Positions 24,485 to 32,248 of a DNA stretch of 42,061 bases are shown here, in pieces. How positions within the stretch are numbered: the stretch's first letter is position 1; each line of letters opens with the position of its first letter. Both the position numbers and the translations under genes were made by a program. The DNA comes from Anaerolineales bacterium. Lineage in GTDB: Bacteria; Chloroflexota; Anaerolineae; Anaerolineales; UBA6668. Under the pieces are notes generated by a model. The model worked only from the letters and a program-made list of their open reading frames with translations, had not been told where the DNA came from and did no database searches. The DNA lies in the NCBI GenBank assembly GCA_020630175.1, contig JAHDBW010000016.1, positions 1 to 42,061 of the forward strand, given 5' to 3'.

Positions 24485-24997
24485 ATGCCAGCAGCCGATC
24501 AAGGAATCAAAAAAAGTAAAGACCGTTATAGCCTTATCCCGCGTACCCTAAGCTTTATTACGCACGGGGCTGACATTTTGCTGCTCAAAGGCGGGCCGCA
24601 TAAAAAAATCTGGGCCAATAAATACAATGGCGTGGGGGGGCATGTAGAAGCCCATGAAGATGTGGCAACCAGTGCCAAGCGTGAAATAGCCGAAGAAACC
24701 GGTCTAACCATCCCTGATGTAGCGTTATGCGGCATTGTTAACATCACTACAGGTGAAAATCAAGGCATTATTATGTTTGTTTATCGCGCTGAAGCCACAA
24801 CCCGCACAACCGTGGCCTCAGAAGAAGGCGCGCTAAGCTGGATTCCAATTGCTGAAATTGACAACTATCCACTTGTCGAAGATCTAAAAATCATCATTCC
24901 AAAGGCGCTTGAACCCACACGTCCGCAGCGCCCGTTCTCTGCGATTTACACCTATGATGCCCAAGATCAGCTTGTCATCACGTTTGGGAGCGCATAA
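24485..24997 (+). CDS. Nudix hydrolase
   Basis: A 170-residue pyrophosphohydrolase. The Nudix box Gx5Ex7REUxEExGU is complete at residues 52-74 (Gly52, Glu58, Arg66-Glu67, Glu70-Glu71, Gly73). Members cleave nucleoside diphosphates linked to another group, such as oxidised dNTPs or coenzymes; the substrate here is unknown. Residues 20-45 (RTLSFITHGADILLLKGGPH and following) form the opening strands and suit a MutT-like sanitising enzyme. The stop TAA at 24995-24997 overlaps the probable unusual start of the following dikinase gene, so the two are likely co-translated. Confidence 0.88.
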   Translation: MPAADQGIKKSKDRYSLIPRTLSFITHGADILLLKGGPHKKIWANKYNGVGGHVEAHEDVATSAKREIAEETGLTIPDVALCGIVNITTGENQGIIMFVYRAEATTRTTVASEEGALSWIPIAEIDNYPLVEDLKIIIPKALEPTRPQRPFSAIYTYDAQDQLVITFGSA

Positions 24998-25068
24998 CGG
25001 CTATCTATCCCTTTCTCACTGCGCCTAGCGCCGCAAATGCGACTCGCAGCGGCCCCAAAGCCGCCACC

Positions 25069-27246
25069 TTGGCACGGCTCAAGCAACAAGGGTTTGCTGT
25101 GCCCAACGGCTTTGTAATTCAAGTCGATCAACATCAGCAGTTAGATCACTCCGCCTTAGCGCAAGCCTTTCAACAATTACAAACGCCCGTCGCCGTCCGC
25201 TCTAGCGCCTTGGCAGAAGATGCGGCTGAGGCCTCTTTCGCTGGCATTCAAGAAACTCGTCTCAACGTCAGGACGTTAGCAGAGCTACAAGCTGCAATCA
25301 GCACGGTTACAGCCGCTGCGCAGTCTGGCCGCGCGCTAGCCTATCAACAAGAAAACGCCACAGCCAACGCCCAGATTGCCGTTCTAGTCCAGACCCAAAT
25401 CGATGCCAAGCTTGCCGGTGCGGCGTTTACAAAAGACCCGCAAACAGGCGCAGACACAATCATTATCGAGGCCATAGAAGGCCTTGGGGAAGCGCTAATG
25501 TCTGGCACAGTTACCCCAGACCGCTGGCGCTTTAGCGCAACGTTTGAGCCAATCGAAGCGTCAACGCAAACCAAGCTGCCGGACACCGTCTTAGCCCAAC
25601 TGACAAGCCTGATTCAGGCCATCCAAGACTCGTTTGAAGCCCCACAAGACATTGAGTGGGCTTGGGATGGCACAACTGTCTGGCTACTGCAATCGCGTCC
25701 GATTACAACCCATGGCGATTGGTTTACCGACACCCTAGACGATGCCGACACGCTCTGGACTGGCGCATTTTTGAACGAACGTCTGACACAGCCCGTTTCG
25801 CCATTAGGCTGGACCTTAGTTGCACGGCACTTAGAAACCCTAGCCTTTAGTGCACCGCTAGCCTTACTAGGCGCATCATTCCCGCCGGGTACCAAGCTGT
25901 TAAAGCTGTATCGCGGCCACCCTTACAGCCGCGTCAACGCGTGGGGCCGCATTTACAAATTATTCCCACCAGCCATTCTGCCCGCAGATGCCAGCCGCTT
26001 TTTTCCCGAACAAAACAGCGCAATGCGCCGCGCGAATGCTGTGCCGACATTGCATCCGCGGCTGATTATTAACGGCATACGCGTGCTTTTGCAAAATCCA
26101 CAGGCCGCGTCACCGTTGCACAACCCAAAGGGCTGGCAACGCTTTGAAACGCGTCTAGAGACAGAACTCATACAGCATCGGCAAGCGTGGCAACAAGCCC
26201 CCTCTCTTTCAAATGCACGCCGGTTGCTACGCACCACAGACGCACGCACCGCTGACCTGCTTGAGTACCATCGCTGGAGCCTGTTATACGCAGATTTATT
26301 CTGGGCAATTGCAAAGTGGCTAGGTAAAACAAGCGCGCTGCAAGCCCCGCAAACCATCACTGCCCAGCTCAACGCAGACCTCATCGCACTCGCCAATTCC
26401 ATCTCTGGATCGCGCCTTTCAATGCCAGATGAGCACGCCATAGAGACCTTCTTACAACGCTATGGGCACCGTTTTTACTCACTAGATATCTTTGATGCCC
26501 CATGGGCAGTCAACCGCTCAGCGTTCCGTAAACTACTGCGTGATTTATCTGGCGTAACGCCAACAACGCATCGGTCACCAATGCCAAAACGGCCATTGCT
26601 CAAGTTGGCCTATCGCTATTTACAACTGCGTGAAGCGCAACGCTTCAATTGGCAGAAGGTGATGCACTTTCAACGTGAGGTGCTATGTTGGCTGGGAACC
26701 CACTGGGCTGCTAGCGGCCAACTTCAAGACTCACAACACATCTTTGCCCTAACTTGGGACGCTGTGCTTGGCAATCAACCTTGGACAGCAACTGAGGCCG
26801 CAAACCGCTTCGCACTGCTACAGCGCTTGCGGGCAGAACATGCATTGGCACCAACGGCGCACTATCCAGATTTTTTGAAGGGCTTAACGCCTTATCAGGT
26901 CATGCAATCCGGCGATTTATGCGGCCATGGCGTGAGCGCGGGGCTTGTAAAAGGCACAGTGCGCTTAGTCCATCATCCAAAGGACTTTTCGCGGCTAAAT
27001 GATGGTGATATTCTTGTTACAGAAAGTCCAGATCCCGGCTGGACACCGATTTTCAACCGCATTGCAGGGCTAGTGACAGCACGCGGCGGTCAGCTTTCAC
27101 ATGGGGCGGTGTTAGCGCGTGAGTATCAACTACCGGCTGTTTTTGGCGTTCCAAATGTCACCGCACAGCTTCAAGATAACGACCTTATTATGATTGACGG
27201 CACCACCGGCAACATTACGCTTTTGGCTTCAGAAACAGCAGCATGA
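25069..27246 (+). CDS. Rifampicin-phosphotransferase-like PEP-synthase family dikinase
   Basis: Seen: an ATP-grasp domain (VAVRSSALAEDAAEASFAGIQ near 45, LLQSRPIT near 208), a helical middle region (about 225-620, with LRRYGHR-like QRYGHRFYSLD and RYLQLREAQRFNW), and a swivelling phospho-His domain with GGQLSHGAVLARE (His678). The PEP-binding TIM barrel of PEP synthase is absent. This order matches rifampicin phosphotransferases, which move a phosphate from ATP via His to a small molecule. The coordinates use the first canonical start (TTG), but conserved residues including the ATP-binding Lys lie in frame upstream (to about 24994), so the real protein is about 25 residues longer. Substrate unknown. 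It overlaps the DUF4129 gene by ATGA. Confidence 0.8.
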   Translation: MARLKQQGFAVPNGFVIQVDQHQQLDHSALAQAFQQLQTPVAVRSSALAEDAAEASFAGIQETRLNVRTLAELQAAISTVTAAAQSGRALAYQQENATANAQIAVLVQTQIDAKLAGAAFTKDPQTGADTIIIEAIEGLGEALMSGTVTPDRWRFSATFEPIEASTQTKLPDTVLAQLTSLIQAIQDSFEAPQDIEWAWDGTTVWLLQSRPITTHGDWFTDTLDDADTLWTGAFLNERLTQPVSPLGWTLVARHLETLAFSAPLALLGASFPPGTKLLKLYRGHPYSRVNAWGRIYKLFPPAILPADASRFFPEQNSAMRRANAVPTLHPRLIINGIRVLLQNPQAASPLHNPKGWQRFETRLETELIQHRQAWQQAPSLSNARRLLRTTDARTADLLEYHRWSLLYADLFWAIAKWLGKTSALQAPQTITAQLNADLIALANSISGSRLSMPDEHAIETFLQRYGHRFYSLDIFDAPWAVNRSAFRKLLRDLSGVTPTTHRSPMPKRPLLKLAYRYLQLREAQRFNWQKVMHFQREVLCWLGTHWAASGQLQDSQHIFALTWDAVLGNQPWTATEAANRFALLQRLRAEHALAPTAHYPDFLKGLTPYQVMQSGDLCGHGVSAGLVKGTVRLVHHPKDFSRLNDGDILVTESPDPGWTPIFNRIAGLVTARGGQLSHGAVLAREYQLPAVFGVPNVTAQLQDNDLIMIDGTTGNITLLASETAA

Positions 27247-28109
27247 CCACGTGGCAACGCATTTCGCTCATTGGGCTCGCCTTAGCGACATTTCTCACGC
27301 TGTTGCTGCTGAGCGCCGCGCTGGAAAACACAACGCTAGAGACAAGAAACGTCATTTCATTAGCAGACGTGACCGCAACGCGCGGCCCGCGTGGTGAGCA
27401 AGTCTTTACCGAGCGCACACCGGCCACCTTTGAAGAATCGCCTTGGTGGCCGCTAATTGTGTTTGTGACGATCTTGCTGATTCTATTGCTGTTTGATGAA
27501 CGGGCGCGAGCCGCCGCAATTGCCGCAGTCATCCTAATTGGGCTGTTCTACATCGGCGTACTAATTGCGCGTTGGTTTTCTAGGCCGCGTGAATCTGAAG
27601 ACGTTCAGCTGCCGCCCTTTAGGCTAGATGAATTTCTGAGCAACGCGATAGATGCCGTTCCGCCTATTCCAGATTGGTTGGTGTTGGTAATCAGCTTGCT
27701 TATCGTTGGTGGATTGGGGGTGTTAAGTACGTGGCTCTATAAACGCTTCACTACACCTGCTGAACCAGATATTCGCCAGAAATTGGCACGCGACTTGCAA
27801 TTTAGCATCGCAGAGATCAACGCTGGCAAGGACTACCGTGATACCATCACGGCTTGCTACGAAACGCTACTAAAAACGCTTAGTCAAGAGCGCAACATTA
27901 CGCGCAATCAGGCGCTCACCCCGCAAGAGTTTGCTGCGCAGCTAGCAACGTTGGGGCTACCAACGGCGCAAATCACAACGCTCACGCGCTTATTTGAAAC
28001 CGCCCGTTACGGAACAGGCACACCCGATCCCGCGCAGCTAAAAGCCGCGCAAGACTGCCTACAAAGCATTCAAGACTGGCTAAAAACATCGCCGTCTACA
28101 CAGCCATAA
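27243..28109 (+). CDS. DUF4129 domain membrane protein
   Basis: A 288-residue membrane protein. Four hydrophobic helices are visible (about 8-25, 69-84, 88-108 and 142-165), with short loops. The soluble C-terminal region carries the DUF4129 pattern: DYRDTITACYETLLKTL, then LTPQEFAAQL and TRLFETARYG. The family often accompanies transglutaminase-like, DUF58 and MoxR genes, but none is present here. Instead it overlaps the dikinase gene by four bases, giving the unit nudix, dikinase, DUF4129. Its function is unknown; co-expression suggests a membrane step linked to the upstream phosphotransferase, which is inference. Confidence 0.75.
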   Translation: MTTWQRISLIGLALATFLTLLLLSAALENTTLETRNVISLADVTATRGPRGEQVFTERTPATFEESPWWPLIVFVTILLILLLFDERARAAAIAAVILIGLFYIGVLIARWFSRPRESEDVQLPPFRLDEFLSNAIDAVPPIPDWLVLVISLLIVGGLGVLSTWLYKRFTTPAEPDIRQKLARDLQFSIAEINAGKDYRDTITACYETLLKTLSQERNITRNQALTPQEFAAQLATLGLPTAQITTLTRLFETARYGTGTPDPAQLKAAQDCLQSIQDWLKTSPSTQP

Positions 28110-28143
28110 GCCAAGCTACACACCAGATTCAAACGGCTATAAA

Positions 28144-28173
28144 TTGGATATTCAGTGTGGGCTATGTTATAAA
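28144..28173 (+). promoter_or_regulatory. Candidate promoter for the GH-like gene
   Basis: TTGGAT (28144-28149) and TATAAA (28168-28173) are 18 bases apart in the 183-base gap before 28293. The leader would be about 110 bases and has no Shine-Dalgarno. Confidence 0.4.
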
Positions 28174-28292
28174 CAAAGTGTCGCTTAGCAAGCCATTCTA
28201 GAGCGCAATTGTGACCAAACAGAACACGCTTTACGCAACAAACAAGCAGCTGAACGCAACGCCCTGCTAACGCAAAACATAAAAAAGACCAC

Positions 28293-29495
28293 ATGACAAT
28301 AAACGGAAAAGGATTCTTTATTTGGAACGTCGCCAACTGTGAAGGCGGCAATCCGGAAGCAATTGCAAGCCGCGCGCAGCAATCTGGGTTGACCCATGTG
28401 TTGATCAAAGTTGCCGATAATCGCTATCCACACAACATTGTGAATGGACGCGACTTAGCGCGTGAAACCGTCAACGCATTGCGCAACCGGCGCATTCAAG
28501 CATGGGGCTGGCAATATGTATATGGGGATGACCCCGCTGGCGAAGCCCGCATTGCGGTAGAACGCACGCGCGCCTTACGCTTAGATGGCTTTGTGGTAGA
28601 TGCAGAGCATCAATATAAACGCAAATATTCAGCCGCCCGCCAATACATGGCTGCGCTGCGGAATGGCCTGCCAAATACGCCAATTGCCTTGAGCTCCTAC
28701 CGCTATCCAAGCTACCACCGTGAGCTGCCGTGGGCCGCTTTTCTTGAAAAGTGCGACTACAACATGCCACAAGTGTATTGGGAAATGGCGCACAATCCAG
28801 ATAAGCAACTCAAACGGACAGTCGCTGAATTTTCAGACACCCGCTTAGTTGGCTTTCGCCGCCCCATTATTCCAACGGGCGCTGCGTATGGGCATGGCGC
28901 TTGGAAACCAACAGCAGAAGATCTACAACTTTTCTTCAAAACATCAGTGGAATTAGGCCAATCGGCTGCAAACGCGTACTCATGGGACTGGGCCAGCAGC
29001 CCCGGCAACACCTATTTATTTGATGCCGTGGCCGATTTCAAATGGCCGGGTAGTGGCAACGTGGTCACCCCACCAGTCACAACCCCAACGCCAGACCCAG
29101 ACGTTGAGCCACTAGATCCAATTGATGTCAACGATCCGGGCGACGCTAACGACCCAGAATTCAATGTCAATTCGCTATTGGGCAGCATGCTAACAGCACT
29201 AAACAGCACCGATATTGAAGGGCTCATCGCGCTTTACCATGCCAATGCGGGGCACGTAAACTTCAAGCGCATTGTGATTGGGCATAACTCTTTGCGGGAG
29301 TGGTACAACCAACTGCTTTTCCAAGACTTGCCAAATGCAACCTTCAACATTGGCAAGCCAACTGGCAACGGCCGCTCGTGGACCTTCCGCTGGACAGCCA
29401 ACAGCACGGCGGGGCAAGTGCGCAATGGTGAAGACACCATTGGCATTCGTGATGGGCTAATTCAGTATCATTACACTAGCTTCATGAAAAACTAA
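28293..29495 (+). CDS. Glycoside-hydrolase-like TIM-barrel protein with C-terminal NTF2/SnoaL-like domain
   Basis: A 400-residue two-domain protein. Residues 1-250 look like a TIM barrel of the GH25 or GHL type: FFIWNVANCEGG, THVLIKVADNRY, AWGWQYVYGDD, GFVVDAEHQYK, IALSSYRYPSYH, CDYNMPQVYWEM and YSWDWA, with the acidic pair in VVDAEH a likely catalytic site. A Pro/Asp-rich linker (about 255-285) leads to a 110-residue domain resembling NTF2/SnoaL folds (MLTALNSTDIEGLIALYHANAGHVNF to SFMKN). No signal peptide is visible despite the secreted-type architecture. The ATG at 28293 begins just before the first strand. The gene ends at a long hairpin terminator. The substrate is unknown. Confidence 0.68.
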   Translation: MTINGKGFFIWNVANCEGGNPEAIASRAQQSGLTHVLIKVADNRYPHNIVNGRDLARETVNALRNRRIQAWGWQYVYGDDPAGEARIAVERTRALRLDGFVVDAEHQYKRKYSAARQYMAALRNGLPNTPIALSSYRYPSYHRELPWAAFLEKCDYNMPQVYWEMAHNPDKQLKRTVAEFSDTRLVGFRRPIIPTGAAYGHGAWKPTAEDLQLFFKTSVELGQSAANAYSWDWASSPGNTYLFDAVADFKWPGSGNVVTPPVTTPTPDPDVEPLDPIDVNDPGDANDPEFNVNSLLGSMLTALNSTDIEGLIALYHANAGHVNFKRIVIGHNSLREWYNQLLFQDLPNATFNIGKPTGNGRSWTFRWTANSTAGQVRNGEDTIGIRDGLIQYHYTSFMKN

Positions 29496-29526
29496 CGTAC
29501 AAACGTTTTATCCAGACCCAACAGTT

Positions 29527-29599
29527 AGGACATTGAGAAGTACCAACGCTAGTTGCACCAAGCAATCGCGTAAATCTTCATCAATGTCCTTTTTATTTT
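29527..29599 (+). terminator. Long-stem terminator abutting the DUF402 gene
   Basis: AGGACATTGA (29527-29536) pairs perfectly with TCAATGTCCT (29581-29590), extended by GAAG/CTTC across one bulged A. T-rich sequence runs to 29599, only 6 bases before the next ATG. The loop is about 35 bases. Confidence 0.75.
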
Positions 29600-29605
29600 C
29601 AATTG

Positions 29606-30115
29606 ATGTCTAAAAAAGTTACTGTCCAAAAATATAAATATAACGGTCATCTCAAATCCAGCTGGACGGGCAGAATACTCAACAGCCCCGACCCTAACTG
29701 GGTGCTCGTACTGCACGATCCAACCCGAGACAAAAAATACTCAGGTACGAAAGACCAAACGCATAAAGACTACTTTGTACACGGCTTTCATAAAACCAAA
29801 CCGTTGGCCTTTCTAATTCAATATAAAAAAGACCATACCGTAGACAACATCAAATGCGACGCCGCTATCCCGGCTGAAATCAGCAATGCCGTCATCAAAT
29901 TCGTAGATTTAGACTTAGACCTCATCGTCAACCATAAGCTCAAACATCACGTGCGTGATCGGATTGCCTTTGCCAAACGCGCAATCAAATGGCGTTACCC
30001 AAAGCAGGTCCGGCAACAGGCCTATGCAGGGATTAAGCTGGCCAAGAAACTCGTCCGCAAAAAGCAGTTTCCGTTTTCCAAACCGCTCTACCCCAACCTA
30101 AAATTGAAAGATTAG
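29606..30115 (+). CDS. DUF402 family protein
   Basis: A 169-residue basic protein with the DUF402 core: IKCDAAIPAEISNAVIKFVDLDLDLIV, where the D-L-D-L-D acidic strand is the family's metal site, followed by a helix-rich, Lys/Arg-rich end. Characterised DUF402 proteins include nucleoside di/triphosphatases (Ntdp) and an RNA-binding RNase-E-like protein (FAU-1); which activity applies here is unknown. ATG 29606 is used; a TTG directly before it adds one residue. No Shine-Dalgarno: TATTTT ends 6 bases before the ATG, at the tail of the preceding terminator, so a leaderless mRNA is possible. Confidence 0.68.
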   Translation: MSKKVTVQKYKYNGHLKSSWTGRILNSPDPNWVLVLHDPTRDKKYSGTKDQTHKDYFVHGFHKTKPLAFLIQYKKDHTVDNIKCDAAIPAEISNAVIKFVDLDLDLIVNHKLKHHVRDRIAFAKRAIKWRYPKQVRQQAYAGIKLAKKLVRKKQFPFSKPLYPNLKLKD

Positions 30116-30219
30116 CTTGTAAAGCTGTGAAATAAGCTCAGATTTCCCAATGCAAAAACAGAACATAAATGCTAACATCTTTGTGATTATTGCTCATTTC
30201 ATTCGTTAGGGAGGAGAAA

Positions 30220-30660
30220 ATGAAATACACATCAGAAATCACAATCGATTTACCACGTGACCGCATGTTAGAAATTATGGACAATCCAGATAACATGCAG
30301 AAATGGCAAGAAGGCCTACTGCGTTGGGAACATATGACAGACGGCGACTTCCGCGCACCCGGTGCAAAAATGAAGATGGTGTTCCAGCAAGGCAAACGCG
30401 AAATGGAAATCGTAGAGACCATTGTTTCGCACAGCTTTCCTGAAGAATTCAAATGTATTTATGAAACCAAAGGCGTCAAAAACTGGGCAAATAACGTCTT
30501 CCATGAAGCTGGTCCAGATAAAAGCCGCTGGGTCGCTGAGCACGAATTCCAGTTCAGCGGATTTATGAAAGTCATGTCCTTCTTCATGCCAACATCCATG
30601 TTCAAGAAGCAAACGCTGAAGACAATGAACGCCTTCAAAGACTTTGCAGAAAGCCAATAA
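30220..30660 (+). CDS. SRPBCC (START-like) family protein, first copy
   Basis: A 146-residue single-domain protein of the helix-grip SRPBCC superfamily: an opening strand KYTSEITIDLPRDRMLEIM, then DNPDNMQKWQEGL, a run of antiparallel strands and a long C-terminal helix (MFKKQTLKTMNAFKDFAE). These folds bind hydrophobic ligands; no ligand can be named. The start is ATG 30220 because a strong GGGAGGAG (30209-30216) precedes it; a TTG at 30190 would include that site inside the gene. A paralogue follows at 30755 beyond a perfect palindrome. Confidence 0.78.
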   Translation: MKYTSEITIDLPRDRMLEIMDNPDNMQKWQEGLLRWEHMTDGDFRAPGAKMKMVFQQGKREMEIVETIVSHSFPEEFKCIYETKGVKNWANNVFHEAGPDKSRWVAEHEFQFSGFMKVMSFFMPTSMFKKQTLKTMNAFKDFAESQ

Positions 30661-30697
30661 AAGAATACCCAGCCACGTCTAGATCCGTCCGCAAAAA

Positions 30698-30741
30698 GGC
30701 AGTAGCGCCACTCGGCCGAGTGGCGCTACTGCCGCCTTTTT
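30698..30741. terminator. Perfect 36-base palindrome with flanking A/T runs (terminator or operator)
   Basis: Bases 30698-30733 are a perfect palindrome centred between 30715 and 30716: arm GGCAGTAGCGCCACTCGG and its exact complement. It is flanked by AAAAA before and CTTTTT after, so it can end transcription on either strand. It also occupies the -35 position of the promoter that precedes the second SRPBCC gene. Confidence 0.75.
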
Positions 30742-30742
30742 A

Positions 30743-30748
30743 TATAAT
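30743..30748 (+). promoter_or_regulatory. TATAAT box giving a leaderless SRPBCC mRNA
   Basis: Perfect TATAAT, then AGATCT, then ATG at 30755; the expected transcript start is the A of the ATG. The -35 area lies in the preceding palindrome and does not match consensus. Confidence 0.6.
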
Positions 30749-30754
30749 AGATCT

Positions 30755-31210
30755 ATGCAGTTTGCCCTTTCCATTACGATCAAGCGCCCTAGACAGCAAG
30801 TTTTAGACCTCTTCGATGACCATGACCGTGTCAAAGAATGGCAGCCAAACTTGGTCAGCCGCACCTTGATAAGCGGTCAACTGGGGCAAGTCGGTTGCAA
30901 AACGCAAATGGTCTTCAACACCTTTGGGCAGCGCATCGAGATGACAGAAACCGTCATTACGCGTGACCTCCCCGATGAATTCAAAGCCGAGTACGCTTCT
31001 AACGGCGTACTCAACACCGCCCGCAACATTTTCATTGCTGATACCCCAGACACTTGCCGCTGGATCTCGGAGAACACCTTCACCTTTAGTGGCTTACGCG
31101 GTATTGCGCTCAAACGTGTGCCAGAAAGTCTCTACAAAGGCCAGACACGTACCCTCATGATCAACTTCAAACGCTTTGCTGAGCGTGAGCCGCAAAACTC
31201 CACAAAGTAA
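30755..31210 (+). CDS. SRPBCC (START-like) family protein, second copy
   Basis: A 151-residue paralogue of the preceding gene with the same plan: FALSITIKRPRQQVLDLFDDHDRVKEWQPNL, central strands (TQMVFNTFGQRIEMTETVITRDLPDEFKAEY aligns with MKMVFQQGKREMEIVETIVSHSFPEEFKCIY in the first copy; each split here only for comparison), and a C-terminal helix. Sequence identity is moderate, so the duplication is old. It appears to have its own promoter: TATAAT ends 6 bases before the ATG and no Shine-Dalgarno is present, in contrast to the first copy. Ligand unknown. Confidence 0.78.
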   Translation: MQFALSITIKRPRQQVLDLFDDHDRVKEWQPNLVSRTLISGQLGQVGCKTQMVFNTFGQRIEMTETVITRDLPDEFKAEYASNGVLNTARNIFIADTPDTCRWISENTFTFSGLRGIALKRVPESLYKGQTRTLMINFKRFAEREPQNSTK

Positions 31211-31222
31211 GCCTTTACACAA

Positions 31223-31738
31223 ATGAAAAAAATCCCCGCTAATACTTTCACTATATTTGGCGTTGGAATTACTGCGTTTCTGATCTCAATTGTGGCTTAT
31301 GGTATCTTTTGGTTCCTCTTGCTGATATTCACAGTTGATGAAAATGTTATTTCAGATGGCAACAGTCTTATCCCAGTAGTCTTGCTACTACCAGCAGTCC
31401 CAGTTGGCATAATGACAGCAGGGATTAGCTATACAATCCTCTATAAATTACTGTCACCAGAGACATCATCGGTAATGGGATATTTGCAACGTGCACAACG
31501 CTTTACCGTTATCTGGATTAGCTGCTTTATTTTGCTGCTTGGCAGCCCCATCGTGGCCAACGGCATATCGCAATATACGCTTCAGGATTTCGATGCAACA
31601 AATCAGCAGTTAGCAACTGTCGTCCTAACAACATTTTTCTTTTTACCAAGCACATTGTTTGCCGCATTACTACACAGGTTTGGTCCTTATCACAGTGATT
31701 ACGCTCTCTCCATTGACAATATCATTTACGTAAAATAA
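31223..31738 (+). CDS. Hypothetical membrane protein, about four helices
   Basis: A 171-residue protein that I do not recognise. Hydrophobic segments lie at about 10-36, 49-75, 92-113 and 130-150, separated by short loops, and the C-terminus is polar. The ATG starts 12 bases after the SRPBCC stop, so it is probably in the same transcript. There is no Shine-Dalgarno, no conserved motif and no metal or nucleotide site. An integral membrane protein is likely; no role can be given. Confidence 0.6.
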   Translation: MKKIPANTFTIFGVGITAFLISIVAYGIFWFLLLIFTVDENVISDGNSLIPVVLLLPAVPVGIMTAGISYTILYKLLSPETSSVMGYLQRAQRFTVIWISCFILLLGSPIVANGISQYTLQDFDATNQQLATVVLTTFFFLPSTLFAALLHRFGPYHSDYALSIDNIIYVK

Positions 31739-31810
31739 AACATTACTGTCAAAAAGAGAGTTCTACAAAGCGATGAAGACGCAAAAAAGCAAGCTTACAA
31801 GAAGAGTAAA

Positions 31811-32245
31811 ATGAGCAAAACAGACCTCGCCAACCAGTCTAGGCCTGAGTATTTATGGGGATTACTAGCTGGGATTATCACGGGGATGGTGGGATTCCCG
31901 CTCTTGTGTATTGGCCTACGGGTATTTCTTTGGACAACGTTTGCCGATGTTGATGCTAATGACTCAGCCCAAGAGGCTCAATATACGCTCTTAGCGATCA
32001 ATATTGCTTTAATCTCAAGCCTGTTGATTTGTTGCGCAGTTAGCAGCACAGTTGCTTACCATTTTGGCAACCGACGCACCCGCCAAACGCGACAAGATGA
32101 GGCAGAGCCTGTTGCCGTCACTGTGAAAGACGTAAATAGGACACCACCACATGCCTTGCGCCTTTATGCCACCAACTTTTTCCTAATATATTGCGCGCTT
32201 GGATTAACAGTATGCGTCGCAATGGCTTTCGCAGGCGTTGGTTAA
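31811..32245 (+). CDS. Hypothetical membrane protein, three helices
   Basis: A 144-residue protein that I do not recognise. Hydrophobic helices lie at about 15-40, 60-85 and 120-142. A basic, polar loop (GNRRTRQTRQDEAEPVAVTVKDVNR) sits between the second and third. A purine-rich AAGAAGAG lies before the ATG as a weak ribosome-binding site. It follows another small membrane protein by 72 bases and converges with the kinase-like receptor gene, whose stop lies 3 bases away. Function unknown. Confidence 0.55.
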   Translation: MSKTDLANQSRPEYLWGLLAGIITGMVGFPLLCIGLRVFLWTTFADVDANDSAQEAQYTLLAINIALISSLLICCAVSSTVAYHFGNRRTRQTRQDEAEPVAVTVKDVNRTPPHALRLYATNFFLIYCALGLTVCVAMAFAGVG

Positions 32246-32248
32246 CGC

